From contig JAFDZA010000005.1 of assembly GCA_018267135.1 (NCBI GenBank), positions 62,001 to 126,000 on the forward strand: a stretch of DNA of 64,000 bases, written 5' to 3'. Source of the stretch: Bacteroidota bacterium (GTDB lineage Bacteria > Bacteroidota > Bacteroidia > Cytophagales > Cyclobacteriaceae). Below are positions 18,139 through 27,340 of the stretch, one piece after another. The notes under the pieces are model-generated. The model was not told the origin of the DNA and searched no databases. It saw only the letters and a program-made list of their open reading frames with translations. How positions within the stretch are numbered: the stretch's first letter is position 1; each line of letters begins with the position of its first letter. A program made the translations under genes and the position numbers.

Positions 18139-18333
18139 ATGCTTATTATCAACATCAAGGAGAATGAATCTATTGACAAAGCGCTGAAACGTTTCAAAAA
18201 GAAGTTTGAAAAGACCGGTGTTTTGAAAGAATTGCGCGCCAGAACCTCTTTTACCAAGCCTTCGGTAAAAAGAAGAGAAGAGATCATTCATGCGGCCTAT
18301 ATCCAAAAGCAATACGCTCAGGAAAACTACTAA
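18139..18333 (+). CDS. rpsU: 30S ribosomal protein S21
   Basis: A 64-residue basic protein with the S21 pattern MLIINIKENESIDKALKRFKK and KRREEIIHAAYIQKQYA. The length and charge are typical of Bacteroidota S21. It is the first gene of an rpsU, Xer recombinase, hpf set that recurs in the phylum. A strong terminator directly follows it, so the recombinase probably receives only read-through or has its own promoter. Confidence 0.96.
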   Translation: MLIINIKENESIDKALKRFKKKFEKTGVLKELRARTSFTKPSVKRREEIIHAAYIQKQYAQENY

Positions 18334-18361
18334 CATTCGATAGACATTTTGTCAACAATAT

Positions 18362-18396
18362 CCCTCGCTTTTAAAAATGGTGAGGGATTTTTTTTG
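18362..18396 (+). terminator. Rho-independent terminator after rpsU
   Basis: CCCTCGC (18362-18368) pairs with GTGAGGG (18380-18386), with one G-T pair, over an A/T-rich loop. It is followed by a run of Ts to 18396. It lies 28 bp after the rpsU stop. Confidence 0.85.
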
Positions 18397-18426
18397 TAAA
18401 TTGTCCTGAAAGTTGGTAGCCACGTA

Positions 18427-19305
18427 ATGGGTGATTCTTTTTTAAAATATATCCGATTCCAAAAAAGGTACAGCCCCCAAACCATACTTTCATACCAAAC
18501 CGATCTCACCCAATTTCAGCAATACTTAAATTCTGAATTTGATAATACCCCAAGTCAGGAAGCCAACCATGGTTTAATCCGATCTTGGATTGTAAGCCTC
18601 GTAGAATCTGGCCTTGATCCTGTTTCCATCAATCGGAAAATTGCCTGCCTGCGATCGTACTATAAATTTTTGCTGAAACAAGAACTGATCAGCAAAAATC
18701 CGACAGACAAAATCAAAATTCTGAAAACAAAAAAGAAGTTGCCTCACTTTGTTCATGAGAAAGAAATGAATACGCCCTTTGAGCAACCTCAAAAAGAAAG
18801 AAGTGCTTTTGAGCGGCATCGCAATGAAGTAGTCATTGAATTGCTGTATGGCACCGGCATGCGTCTCTCCGAGTTAATCGGACTGAAAGATACCAGCCTG
18901 AATCTGCACGACCACACCCTGAAAGTGCTTGGCAAAAGAAATAAAGAACGCATTATTCCTTTTACAGCCGAGTTAGCACGCTTACTGAAAGATTACATTA
19001 AAGTCCGTAATCTGGACATAGAGAAAAAATCTGACTACCTGTTGGTAACCTCTGCCAGCAAGCCGCTTTACCCCATGCTAGTAAACCGGATTGTAAAAGA
19101 ATATTTAAAAGAAGCAAACGTAGAAAAGAAAAGTCCACACGTATTGCGTCATACGTACGCTACTCATTTGCTCAACCACGGAGCCGAGATAAATGCCGTA
19201 AAAGACCTGTTGGGCCACAGCAGTTTGGCGGCCACACAGGTTTATACGCACAACTCCATGGAGAAATTAAAAAAAGTTTTTGATCAGGCTCATCCGAAAG
19301 CATAA
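18427..19305 (+). CDS. Tyrosine recombinase, XerC/XerD type
   Basis: A 292-residue tyrosine recombinase with an N-terminal SAM-like DNA-binding domain (FLKYIRFQKRYSPQTILSY) and a complete catalytic set: R146 (GTGMRLSEL), K170 (LGKRNKERIIPF), H238 and R241 (HVLRHTYATHLL), H264 (LLGHSSL) and nucleophile Y273 (TQVYTH). Length and position between rpsU and hpf match the chromosomal Xer recombinase of Bacteroidota that resolves dimers at dif, rather than a phage integrase. I cannot tell XerC from XerD by eye. Nothing suggests a mobile element here. Confidence 0.88.
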   Translation: MGDSFLKYIRFQKRYSPQTILSYQTDLTQFQQYLNSEFDNTPSQEANHGLIRSWIVSLVESGLDPVSINRKIACLRSYYKFLLKQELISKNPTDKIKILKTKKKLPHFVHEKEMNTPFEQPQKERSAFERHRNEVVIELLYGTGMRLSELIGLKDTSLNLHDHTLKVLGKRNKERIIPFTAELARLLKDYIKVRNLDIEKKSDYLLVTSASKPLYPMLVNRIVKEYLKEANVEKKSPHVLRHTYATHLLNHGAEINAVKDLLGHSSLAATQVYTHNSMEKLKKVFDQAHPKA

Positions 19306-19342
19306 GTTTATAAATATATGTTCCACTAAAAATCAATACACC

Positions 19343-19645
19343 ATGAAACTGCAAGTTCACTCCATTCATTTCAATGCTGACGTAAAGTTGATTGATTTCA
19401 TTCAAAAAAAAGTTGATAAACTGGAGACCTTTTACGACCGGCTGATGGACGGAGAAGTATTTTTAAAACTGAACAATGAAGGAGTGGAAAATAAAACCGT
19501 AGAAATAAAACTGAATATGCCGGGCAGCCAGCTTTTTGCCAAAGAGCAAGCCCGCTCGTTTGAAGAAGCTACCGATTTAGCTACTGAAGCTCTGCGGGCA
19601 CAGCTAAAAAAATTTAAGGCGAAAGTAAAAGCGGGAAGAAGTTAG
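19343..19645 (+). CDS. hpf: Ribosome hibernation-promoting factor / RaiA (short form)
   Basis: A 100-residue protein from MKLQVHSIHFNAD. The longer frame from 19280 reads through the recombinase tail. It shows the short HPF/YfiA fold: beta strand, helix (KLIDFIQKKVDKLETFYDRL), strands, then helix (SFEEATDLATEALRAQLKKFKAK). It binds the 30S decoding centre and stabilises idle ribosomes. It lacks the C-terminal dimerisation domain of long HPF. It ends in a basic tail just before a terminator shared with convergent metK. Confidence 0.9.
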   Translation: MKLQVHSIHFNADVKLIDFIQKKVDKLETFYDRLMDGEVFLKLNNEGVENKTVEIKLNMPGSQLFAKEQARSFEEATDLATEALRAQLKKFKAKVKAGRS

Positions 19646-19673
19646 TACACTTAAAATTAACCTATAGATCTCA

Positions 19674-19708
19674 AAAAAAGAGGCTCCTAAATTCGGAGCC
19701 TCTTTTTT
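19674..19708. terminator. Bidirectional terminator between hpf and metK
   Basis: A perfect 8-bp stem GAGGCTCC (19680-19687) / GGAGCCTC (19695-19702) with a 7-base loop, flanked by an A-run on the left and a T-run on the right, so it works for both the plus-strand hpf transcript and the minus-strand metK transcript. Confidence 0.9.
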
Positions 19709-19710
19709 AT

Positions 19711-20964
19711 TTATACTTTAAAAACTTTTTTTAGTTCGTTTACATAATCCAATTTTTCCCAAGGAAAGAGTTCTACTTTTAGTTTCTTTTCGTTTCGCAA
19801 GCCTTTATTAAATATTTTTTCTACGGTTTTGGGCTCGCGGCCCATGTGGCCATAGGCTGCCGTTTCAGAATAGATGGGGGTACGCAGGTTAAAACGTTGT
19901 TCAATAAAATACGGGCGCATATCAAACACCTTTTCAATTTTTTTGGCAATCTCGCCATCGGCCATTTTTACTTTAGCCGTACCGTAGGTGTTAACATATA
20001 ACCCCACCGGTTTAGCTACTCCGATGGCATACGCTACTTGCACTAACACTTCATCGCAAAGGCCTGCCGCTACCATATTTTTTGCAATGTGGCGGGTGGC
20101 ATACGCAGCCGAGCGGTCTACTTTGCTGGGGTCTTTGCCGGAGAAGGCACCTCCGCCATGGGCTCCTTTCCCACCATAGGTATCAACAATAATTTTTCTT
20201 CCGGTTAGCCCGGTGTCGCCATGAGGTCCGCCAATTACAAATTTGCCGGTGGGGTTTACAAAGTATTTTATCTCACTGTTAAATAATTTTTGTACGCGCT
20301 TGGGTAGTTTTTTCATAACACGCGGCACCACAATGTTGATTACATCCTCTTTAATTTTCTTTAACATAATGGTGTCTTTATCAAAGTCATCATGCTGGGT
20401 GGAAATAACGATGGCATCAATGCGCTGGGGTTTGTTGTCGTCACTGTATTCAATCGTTACCTGCGATTTGGCATCGGGGCGGAGGTACGTCATGGTTTTG
20501 CCTTCGCGCCTGATGAGAGACATTTCGCGCAACAGCAGATGTGCCAAATCTAGAGGCAAGGGCATGTAGTTATCGGTTTCGTTGGTGGCATAGCCAAACA
20601 TCATTCCCTGATCGCCCGCGCCTTGATCTTCTTTTTTTCTGCGCTCTACACCTTGGTTAATATCGGACGATTGCTCGTGGATAGCCGAAAAAATACCGCA
20701 ACTGTGGGCTTCAAACATATATTCGCTTTTGGTATATCCGATTTTGCGGATTACCTCGCGGGCAATGTCTTGCACATCTAAATAGGCTTCTGATTTTACT
20801 TCACCTGCCAACACTACCTGGCCGGTAGTAACCAATGTTTCGCAGGCTACTTTTGAATTCGGGTCGTACGCTAAAAAATAATCTATGAGGGCATCAGATA
20901 TTTGGTCGGCTACTTTATCGGGGTGGCCTTCAGAAACCGATTCGGAAGTGAATAAGTACGGCAT
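19711..20964 (-). CDS. metK: S-adenosylmethionine synthase
   Basis: MetK makes SAM from methionine and ATP. The 417-residue protein has the N-terminal ATP/methionine motif ([19 protein letters not shown]), the [12 protein letters not shown] hexapeptide loop and the C-terminal [19 protein letters not shown] phosphate-binding motif. The length matches Bacteroidota MetK, which is slightly longer than that of E. coli. A TATTTTTG box lies upstream at 20998-20991, and a bidirectional terminator follows the gene. Confidence 0.96.
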   Translation of the reverse strand: MPYLFTSESVSEGHPDKVADQISDALIDYFLAYDPNSKVACETLVTTGQVVLAGEVKSEAYLDVQDIAREVIRKIGYTKSEYMFEAHSCGIFSAIHEQSSDINQGVERRKKEDQGAGDQGMMFGYATNETDNYMPLPLDLAHLLLREMSLIRREGKTMTYLRPDAKSQVTIEYSDDNKPQRIDAIVISTQHDDFDKDTIMLKKIKEDVINIVVPRVMKKLPKRVQKLFNSEIKYFVNPTGKFVIGGPHGDTGLTGRKIIVDTYGGKGAHGGGAFSGKDPSKVDRSAAYATRHIAKNMVAAGLCDEVLVQVAYAIGVAKPVGLYVNTYGTAKVKMADGEIAKKIEKVFDMRPYFIEQRFNLRTPIYSETAAYGHMGREPKTVEKIFNKGLRNEKKLKVELFPWEKLDYVNELKKVFKV

Positions 20965-20990
20965 GGTGTATTGTAAATTTTTTTAGAGCG

Positions 20991-20998
20991 CAAAAATA
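20991..20998 (-). promoter_or_regulatory. Probable -7 promoter element of metK
   Basis: Read on the minus strand this is TATTTTTG, matching TAnnTTTG, 27 bp before the metK ATG. No clear -33 TTTG is seen at the expected distance. No SAM riboswitch fold was recognised in the short leader. Confidence 0.4.
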
Positions 20999-21012
20999 CG
21001 TGAATAGTTCGA

Positions 21013-21729
21013 TTAGTCAACGTCTGCCTGAAACAGAAAAATGGCCGGCTCTTTGCCCAACACAGGTGTGTTTTCTTTCCATGCTGAAATGCATTTCGTT
21101 TTAATAAATTCGGTTTGGCCGGTAAGGTTAAAGGCTATGCATAGCCGGGTTTTTGGCTGTAGGTTTTGCACCAAATTTTTCATTAACTGGTTATTGCGGT
21201 AGGGTGTTTCTATAAACAGCTGAGTTTGATTTTTTAAAATAGATTCCTTTTCCAGTTCTTTAATTTTTTTAGCCTGTTTGTGCGCCTCTATAGGCAGGTA
21301 ACCGTGAAAAGCAAACTGTTGACCATTTAACCCGGAAGCCATCAACGCCAATAAAATAGATGAGGGGCCTACTAATGGGATTACACTCATGTTATTTTCA
21401 TGAGCCCATTTTACAGCCATCGCTCCTGGGTCGGCAATGCCCGGGCAGCCGGACTCTGAAAGAATTCCAATATTTTTTCCCTGATCAAGAGGTTCGAGCA
21501 AAAATGCCAGTTCTTCATTTGTGGTGTCTTTATTCAAGAGTAAAATAGTCAGCGGCTCTATACTATTATATAGTTGAAGGCTGCTTAAATACCTTCGTGC
21601 GGTGCGAATGTTTTCGGCCAGAAAATGATCAATGGTTTTCAATGCAGTTAAAACTGAAGGCGGAATAGTAGCCTCTGCATTTTCGGCTATAACTGTGGGA
21701 ATCAGGTATAGTTTACCTTTATTTTCCAT
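21013..21729 (-). CDS. RsmI-like SAM-dependent methyltransferase (tetrapyrrole methylase fold)
   Basis: A protein of about 238 residues from MENKGKLYLIPTVIAE; the 21756 start lies in the neighbouring hydrolase gene. It has the tetrapyrrole-methylase fold features of RsmI: GILSESGCPGIADPGA, the VPLVGPSSILLALMASGL segment and QLFIETPYRNNQLM. RsmI proteins 2'-O-methylate C1402 of 16S rRNA. This Bacteroidota form is shorter and more divergent, so the exact target is not certain. It overlaps the upstream alpha/beta-hydrolase gene by 11 bp. Confidence 0.8.
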   Translation of the reverse strand: MENKGKLYLIPTVIAENAEATIPPSVLTALKTIDHFLAENIRTARRYLSSLQLYNSIEPLTILLLNKDTTNEELAFLLEPLDQGKNIGILSESGCPGIADPGAMAVKWAHENNMSVIPLVGPSSILLALMASGLNGQQFAFHGYLPIEAHKQAKKIKELEKESILKNQTQLFIETPYRNNQLMKNLVQNLQPKTRLCIAFNLTGQTEFIKTKCISAWKENTPVLGKEPAIFLFQADVD

Positions 21730-22483
21730 GCAAAAAAGACAAAACAGTTTGAGCAAACATTTGCGGTTTTTCGGCCTGTACCCAGTGGCCCGTATCTAAA
21801 AAGGCAAATTCGGATTTCGGAAAAATTTTCTTAATGTTTGTTTCGTCTCCCTCGGCAAAGTAGTTTGATTTTTTGCCGAAAATAAAAAGCGTGGGCTTAT
21901 CAAATATTCCGGTGTACGGCAAGCCTTCGCCCACTTCTTGCAGATGTTCATCAATCGCTTTTAAATTGGGGCGCCAAAAAAAACGATTGTTTTCATCGCG
22001 GGCTAAATTCTTTAATAAAAACTGTCTTACAGCCGGTTCGGGTTCATATCCGGCCAATACAACTTCTGCCTCCGCCCGGGTTGTAATTTCGGGTAGTGGA
22101 ATGGCCTTCATTCCTTCTACCAAACGATCGTGCTTTACCACATAAAATTTTGGCACCATATCTACCACTACTAATTGGTTTACTTTCGAGGGATTCTTTA
22201 CGGCAAAATTCATTACTGTTTTTCCACCCATGGAGTGGCCAATCAGGTTGGCGTTGTTAATTTCATGCTCTTCAAAAAAACCTTCGAGATCTTCCGTTAG
22301 AACTTTATAATTTAACTCATCGCTGTGAGGCGATTGCCCGTGGTTGCGCTGGTCTATGGTATAAACAGAAAAATAGTCGGCAAAGAATTTGGCCAGCGTA
22401 TGCCAATTATCAGACGAGCCCAACAGCCCATGCAAGATGATGAGCGGCTTCCCCTGCCCTTGTTTACGAAAGAAAAGTTTCAT
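21719..22483 (-). CDS. Alpha/beta-fold hydrolase (YbfF-like esterase)
   Basis: A 254-residue alpha/beta hydrolase with the oxyanion-hole motif ILHGLLGSSDNW, DQRNHGQSPHS, the nucleophile elbow GHSMGGKT, an acid in the FIFGKKSNYF region and the catalytic His in DTGHWVQAEKP. This pattern, especially HGLLGSSDNW and RNHGxSPH, is that of the YbfF/ABHD11 acyl-esterase group. The start at 22483 (MKLFFRKQG) is preferred. It is the first gene of a two-gene minus-strand unit with the RsmI-like methyltransferase. Confidence 0.85.
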   Translation of the reverse strand: MKLFFRKQGQGKPLIILHGLLGSSDNWHTLAKFFADYFSVYTIDQRNHGQSPHSDELNYKVLTEDLEGFFEEHEINNANLIGHSMGGKTVMNFAVKNPSKVNQLVVVDMVPKFYVVKHDRLVEGMKAIPLPEITTRAEAEVVLAGYEPEPAVRQFLLKNLARDENNRFFWRPNLKAIDEHLQEVGEGLPYTGIFDKPTLFIFGKKSNYFAEGDETNIKKIFPKSEFAFLDTGHWVQAEKPQMFAQTVLSFLHGK

Positions 22484-22565
22484 TCTACACAAAGTAAACT
22501 AAAAATGAAGAATGAAAGACTCAACCAATACTAATTTATACCATCTTTGCGGTCAATTTTTAAGC

Positions 22566-23798
22566 ATGGAACTAATTGACGGAAAATATTCAGTACAAGG
22601 AATAGAACTGACTTCGATTGCCCAAACTTTTGGCACACCGGTGTATGTTTATGACGGCCACAAAATAGTGAGCCAATTACAAAATTTAAAAAACGCCTTT
22701 TCTGAAAATCCGTTAAAAGTAAAATTTGCCATGAAGGCCTTGAGCAATGTTTCGATTGTGAGGCTGCTTCACCAGCATGGTGCGGGGGTGGATGCTGTTT
22801 CCATTAACGAAGCTAAGCTGGCGCTGGGTATTGGCGTAAAAAACACCGATATCAATTTCACTCCCAATTGTGTTGATTTTTCTGAAATTGAAGAAGGGGT
22901 TGAACTCGGGCTGTGCGTAAATCTCGATAACCTTTCGATGCTAGAAAAATTTGGAAAAAAATATGGGAGTAGTTATCCGTGCGGCCTTCGTCTGAATCCG
23001 CACATTATGGCGGGTGGAAATTATAAAATTTCTACCGGTCATAGCAATTCCAAGTTTGGCATTTCCATTTATCAGATTCCCGATGTTATGCGGCTGATCC
23101 ATCAGTATAAAATAGTAGTTAATGGGCTGCACATTCACACCGGTTCTGAAATTACCGAAACCGATGTGTTTCTAAAAATGGCCGAAATTCTGTTTGGTAT
23201 TGCGTCTGATTTCCCCTCGTTAAAATTCATTGACTTTGGCAGTGGGTTTAAAGTAGCTTATAAGGAAAGCGATCATGTTACCAATATGTACGACCTCGGC
23301 CTGAAGCTGGGAAAAAGTTTTAAAGAATTTTATCATCGCTATGGCAAGCAATTAGAACTTTGGGTGGAGCCCGGAAAATACCTGGTGAGTGAGGCCGGTT
23401 ATCTTTTGGTAAATGTAAACGTGGTGAAGCCCACTCCGTCTGTTACTTTTGCAGGAGTCGATAGCGGCCTGAATCACCTCATCCGGCCCATGATGTACGA
23501 TGCCTACCATGAAATTGTAAACATCTCTAACCCTTCAGGCAGTCAAAAAATATACACGGTGGTAGGAACTATTTGCGAAACGGATACTCTGGGGGCCGAC
23601 CGTAAGCTAAACGAAGTGCGCGAAGGCGACTTATTGGCTATTAAAAATGCCGGTGCGTATGGGTACAGTATGGCCTCTAATTACAATTCGCGTTTTCGTC
23701 CGCCCGAAGTATTGATCTGGAAAGGGCAAACACATCTTATTCGCAAACGCGAAACATTAGACGACTTGTTGCGAAATCAGGTCGTAGCCGAAATCTAA
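22566..23798 (+). CDS. lysA: Diaminopimelate decarboxylase
   Basis: LysA forms lysine from meso-diaminopimelate. The 410-residue protein from MELIDGKYSVQG (the frame from 22512 adds 18 non-conserved residues) has the alanine-racemase-like barrel with PLP lysine K57 in KFAMKALSN, GLHIHTGSEI, the WVEPGKYLVSEAG active-site strand and the C-terminal GTICETDTLG and NAGAYGYSMASNYN motifs typical of DAP decarboxylase. It stands alone between two divergent or convergent minus-strand genes. Confidence 0.93.
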   Translation: MELIDGKYSVQGIELTSIAQTFGTPVYVYDGHKIVSQLQNLKNAFSENPLKVKFAMKALSNVSIVRLLHQHGAGVDAVSINEAKLALGIGVKNTDINFTPNCVDFSEIEEGVELGLCVNLDNLSMLEKFGKKYGSSYPCGLRLNPHIMAGGNYKISTGHSNSKFGISIYQIPDVMRLIHQYKIVVNGLHIHTGSEITETDVFLKMAEILFGIASDFPSLKFIDFGSGFKVAYKESDHVTNMYDLGLKLGKSFKEFYHRYGKQLELWVEPGKYLVSEAGYLLVNVNVVKPTPSVTFAGVDSGLNHLIRPMMYDAYHEIVNISNPSGSQKIYTVVGTICETDTLGADRKLNEVREGDLLAIKNAGAYGYSMASNYNSRFRPPEVLIWKGQTHLIRKRETLDDLLRNQVVAEI

Positions 23799-23817
23799 AA
23801 AAAGTTTTTGCCCGGGT

Positions 23818-24657
23818 TTATTTCAGGCGTTCTCTAAAGAATGTAATCGTGTGCTTATACGCATCGGCCGTAAATTCCTTTTTATGGCCGGGGTTACTGG
23901 GGTTGGCAAATGCATGATCGGCATCGTAGGGTTTTACAATAAGTTTTTTGCCTGCCGTAATCATGTTTCGCTCAAACTTTTCAGTTACCTCTTTGTTGAT
24001 CCATTTATCTTGCATTGGCCAAATATCGAGCACATCGCAGTTTAATGTTTTCAGTCGGTCTATATTTTCTTCAGGCATACCGTAATAGATAACACTGGCG
24101 GCTGCTTGCCGGCCCGATGTTAAAGCCGCTTGCATAGACTGGCCACCGCCAAAGCACCAGCCGATTGTTCCGATCCGGGCTTCTGTACCTACATACGCCA
24201 AAGCTCCTTTTACAATGGCATTGCCGCGGTCTTGTTTAAATTCCTGCATATACTTGCCGGCTTCTTCGCGGGTAGTACCTACTTTGCCATCGTACATATC
24301 GATGGCCAGTACATTTACATTGCCCAAGTCGTTGTACAAATTTTCTGCTTCCCGTTTAATGTGATCATTCAACCCCCACCATTCCTGAAAAACAAAAATC
24401 CAATTGGCCGTTTTACTTTTGGCCGTCAACAAATACGCATATGCATCGGGGCCTTCTGTTTTGAAGGTAATCATCTTCCCGCCCGCCTCGCTAATGTGAA
24501 CATAAGGCAACGGTGATTTGTGCATTCTGTTAAAACTTTTATTGGAAGCAAACAGCGCAAATTTTTCTGTAGCCGATGTATGGCAAAGGGTGGGGTCGGT
24601 TTGGGCCCATGCCGCTTGGGATGCTCCCACTAAGAAAAGAAAGAATACTTTTTTCAT
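23818..24657 (-). CDS. Secreted dienelactone hydrolase family protein
   Basis: A 279-residue protein with signal peptide (MKKVFFLFLVGASQAAWAQ). The mature alpha/beta hydrolase has FQEWWGLNDHIKREAE, the cysteine-type nucleophile elbow GWCFGGGQSM, an Asp in PMQDKW and the catalytic His in YDADHAFANP, the Cys-Asp-His set of dienelactone hydrolases. Export, predicted from the signal peptide, implies a periplasmic or extracellular substrate, which the sequence does not reveal. Confidence 0.88.
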   Translation of the reverse strand: MKKVFFLFLVGASQAAWAQTDPTLCHTSATEKFALFASNKSFNRMHKSPLPYVHISEAGGKMITFKTEGPDAYAYLLTAKSKTANWIFVFQEWWGLNDHIKREAENLYNDLGNVNVLAIDMYDGKVGTTREEAGKYMQEFKQDRGNAIVKGALAYVGTEARIGTIGWCFGGGQSMQAALTSGRQAAASVIYYGMPEENIDRLKTLNCDVLDIWPMQDKWINKEVTEKFERNMITAGKKLIVKPYDADHAFANPSNPGHKKEFTADAYKHTITFFRERLK

Positions 24658-24686
24658 AGAAATGATGTTTAATGGTGAACGATTAT

Positions 24687-25157
24687 TTAATTTTTTAACT
24701 GACCAAGCCTGATTCGATCGAAAGTAATAAAATCGGTATTCACCGGTTCCAACCCGTTTTGCCTGAGCAAGAGTGCTACTTGCGCCCGATGGTAGGTGGC
24801 ATGGTTGGCGGTATGGATGATGATGTTTTCAATGGTATTAACAAACGGATCGCCTGTGTAGTTGGTGTACCTCAACTCGCGTGAAAAGTCTTCATTCGTG
24901 TTAACGTAGTCAATCCATTCCTGATCTGTGTTGGAGAACATTTCTGTAACTTCATCCAGCGTATAGCTTGCCCATAATTTTAAATCCGGTTTAGGTAAAT
25001 TTTTAATCCGGTAAAGCCACAGCCGCTCCGCCACGGCTACATGCCCCAGCAATGACAGTATTTTTTCATGGGTTACCGCTTGTTTTTTCAATGCTCCCAA
25101 TACACGCTGGTTAGCCCATTGATTGTATTGGTACAATTTCAGAAAATAATTTTTCAT
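24687..25157 (-). CDS. DinB family protein
   Basis: A 156-residue four-helix-bundle protein from MKNYFLKLYQYNQWAN; the 25187 start adds 10 residues. The DinB/YfiT metal site is represented by HVAVAERLWLYR and HTANHATYHRAQVALLLRQNG, giving the usual three histidines. Some members are bacillithiol-linked or metal-dependent transferases, but most lack an assigned role. A short gap separates it from the dienelactone hydrolase gene on the same strand. Confidence 0.85.
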   Translation of the reverse strand: MKNYFLKLYQYNQWANQRVLGALKKQAVTHEKILSLLGHVAVAERLWLYRIKNLPKPDLKLWASYTLDEVTEMFSNTDQEWIDYVNTNEDFSRELRYTNYTGDPFVNTIENIIIHTANHATYHRAQVALLLRQNGLEPVNTDFITFDRIRLGQLKN

Positions 25158-25213
25158 GAGAAAAGAGTTACGAAGGTATAAACCCACCGGTAAAAAAGAA
25201 AAATAGTAACAGG

Positions 25214-26398
25214 TTAAACTAATGATCCTTTCAGGCTTTCTATAAACAATTCAGAAAGTTTTTTACGGGCGTAATTGGTTTCTGCCAATTTTCGCGCATT
25301 CATTTGATATGTTTTCAGGAGGGATGCGTTGCCGATAAAAGGTTTTATTTTATTTACAAAATCGGTAGGGTGTTTAGGGTCTGCATAAAAACCACATTGG
25401 TGTGTTTCGATTTCATTTTTTATCCAGCCGCCAAAGTTGGTTACTACCAGCTTGCCCGAAGCCAGCGCATCAAAATATTTATTGGGCGAACCGGTTTCCA
25501 GAATTGGTGCGTTTTTATAACACACCATCGCTACATCTGTAATGTTCAAAATCTTTTTAACGGTATCGCGATTAACCAATCCGGTAAAAGTAATGTTGGA
25601 AAGCTGCAATTTTTCAGCTGCTGCTTTTACTTGCGAAAGACGGGCTCCTTCTCCGGCCAGAATAAAATGAATGGGTAGGTTGCTTTTTCTTGACTGGTTG
25701 GCGCACTCAATAAAATAATCTAACCCATTGGCTATTCCGGCCGCCCCCAGATAGGAAACTACCCATTTTTCTTTCACTTTAAATTGGTGCTCCAGCATGG
25801 GATCCTTTTCTTCCGGGTGGTAAAATTCACAATCGGAAAAATTGGGGATGATCTGAATACGCTGGCCGGATATTTTCTTTTGTATCGCTTTTTGAATGGG
25901 CTCAGAAAGCGCTACAATAGCACTGGCTTCGCGGTATATTTTTTTTTCTAAAGCGAACAAACTTTGTTGCAAAAAATAATTTTTTATAAACCCTAATTGA
26001 ATCGGGGCATCCGGCCACAAATCGCCTACTTCAAAAACAAAAGGGATTTTTAATTTTTTTTTAAGACGTATGACGGCCAGCCCAATGGTTAACGGAGTAG
26101 AAATAGCATAGCACAAGGTAACAGAGCCAATCTGCCGGGCAATAGAAATACTTTTTAGAGCAAAATGGGCAAACGATTTTCCGCGGCTTAAAAAACCAAA
26201 CGAATTATCGTACGGTACGGGCAAATAATGTACCTCTATTCCTTCTACATTCTTTACGTTATATTTTTTTTCATTGGAGGCGGTAATCACAATCGTTTTT
26301 ATCCCGTGCTCTACTAATGCTTTGGCCAAGTAGTACGAGCGGATAGCACCACCTTTTTCGGGTGTATTAAAGTGCTGGTGCAGAATTAAAATTTTCAC
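25214..26398 (-). CDS. Glycosyltransferase family 4 protein
   Basis: A 394-residue GT-B glycosyltransferase. The N-terminal domain opens ILILHQHFNTPEKGGAIRSYYLAKALVEHG, seen in GT4 enzymes of lipopolysaccharide and exopolysaccharide pathways (quoted here in two overlapping parts). The donor-binding domain has VSYLGAAGIANGLDYF, HFILAGEGARL and the E-x7-E-like region PILETGSPNKYFDALASGK. Acceptor and sugar are unknown. The gene stands alone, not inside a polysaccharide cluster. Confidence 0.85.
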   Translation of the reverse strand: MKILILHQHFNTPEKGGAIRSYYLAKALVEHGIKTIVITASNEKKYNVKNVEGIEVHYLPVPYDNSFGFLSRGKSFAHFALKSISIARQIGSVTLCYAISTPLTIGLAVIRLKKKLKIPFVFEVGDLWPDAPIQLGFIKNYFLQQSLFALEKKIYREASAIVALSEPIQKAIQKKISGQRIQIIPNFSDCEFYHPEEKDPMLEHQFKVKEKWVVSYLGAAGIANGLDYFIECANQSRKSNLPIHFILAGEGARLSQVKAAAEKLQLSNITFTGLVNRDTVKKILNITDVAMVCYKNAPILETGSPNKYFDALASGKLVVTNFGGWIKNEIETHQCGFYADPKHPTDFVNKIKPFIGNASLLKTYQMNARKLAETNYARKKLSELFIESLKGSLV

Positions 26399-26506
26399 GG
26401 TGCAAAGAAAAGGAACTTTCCAACAGTTTTTTTGATTAAACGAGAGTTGTTGTTTTTATTTGGGTAACAAAATTTTTAATGCCTGTCTTGGTTTGTTCTA
26501 ACCTGT

Positions 26507-27340
26507 ATGAAAAAGAGATTATTTATTTTTTTAGTTGGCACGTATCTGAACACATTGGTTCTCTTTAGCTCGCGCAAAGCGGGAAAAGAAGGCTTCCTGC
26601 TTTTTTGCAGGCCACGCAGAAGAGCCGTAAAACCGCATCACCTGGAATTTCTGAACACAGCCGAACGGTTTATCGTAAATTTTGATGGGAAAAAAGTACA
26701 GGCCTACCGGTGGGGAAATGGCCCTAAAAAATTATTGCTGTTGCACGGTTGGGAAAGTCACAGCTATTGGTGGAAATCGATTGTAACCCACTTATCAAAA
26801 GAAAAATTTACGCTGTATTCAGTCGATGCTCCGGCTCATGGGCTGAGCGAAGGCCATTACATAAATATGCCTTACTACAGCGAGCTGATCGAAAAAATGA
26901 TTTCCGAATACGGAAGGTTTGATGCCCTGCTCGGCCATTCGTTTGGTGCTTTTTCAATGATTTACACCTTTCATCGCACTCCTAAGTTGGGCACTCCTAA
27001 GCTGGTCATCATGGCCTCGCCTGGCGAAGTAACCGAGTTTGTGGTGTACTATCAAAGAACGTTGGGGCTTTCCAGGCAGACAATGGATGCCGTGCGTGCT
27101 TATTTTGAAGAAGCCGTTGGCCAATCGCCCTCTTTTTTTTCCTTAAAAGAATTTGTAAAGACTCTTCATAATGAGGGCCTCATCATTCACGATAAAAATG
27201 ATTATGAAGCCCCTTTTCTTCATGCGTTAGAAGCTCACCACAACTGGCATAATTCTAAAATGATTACCACTTCCGGGCTGGGGCATAATTTAAAATCTAC
27301 CGAGTTGATTAGTGAAGTTGAGAAATTTCTTGATGCTTAG
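26507..27340 (+). CDS. Alpha/beta-fold hydrolase
   Basis: A 277-residue hydrolase with a hydrophobic N-terminus (MKKRLFIFLVGTYLNTLVLF) that may be a membrane anchor. It then has LLLHGWESHSYWW (oxyanion region), SVDAPAHGLSEG, the nucleophile elbow LLGHSFGAFSM and a late GLGHNLKS histidine. The fold is clear but the substrate is not. It ends 4 bp inside the convergent TonB-receptor gene. Confidence 0.82.
   Translation: MKKRLFIFLVGTYLNTLVLFSSRKAGKEGFLLFCRPRRRAVKPHHLEFLNTAERFIVNFDGKKVQAYRWGNGPKKLLLLHGWESHSYWWKSIVTHLSKEKFTLYSVDAPAHGLSEGHYINMPYYSELIEKMISEYGRFDALLGHSFGAFSMIYTFHRTPKLGTPKLVIMASPGEVTEFVVYYQRTLGLSRQTMDAVRAYFEEAVGQSPSFFSLKEFVKTLHNEGLIIHDKNDYEAPFLHALEAHHNWHNSKMITTSGLGHNLKSTELISEVEKFLDA

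Noticed and set aside
18427..19305. Tyrosine recombinase as integrase of the accessory segments
   Set aside because: Its position between rpsU and hpf and its length fit the chromosomal Xer protein, and no repeats or mobile genes adjoin it.
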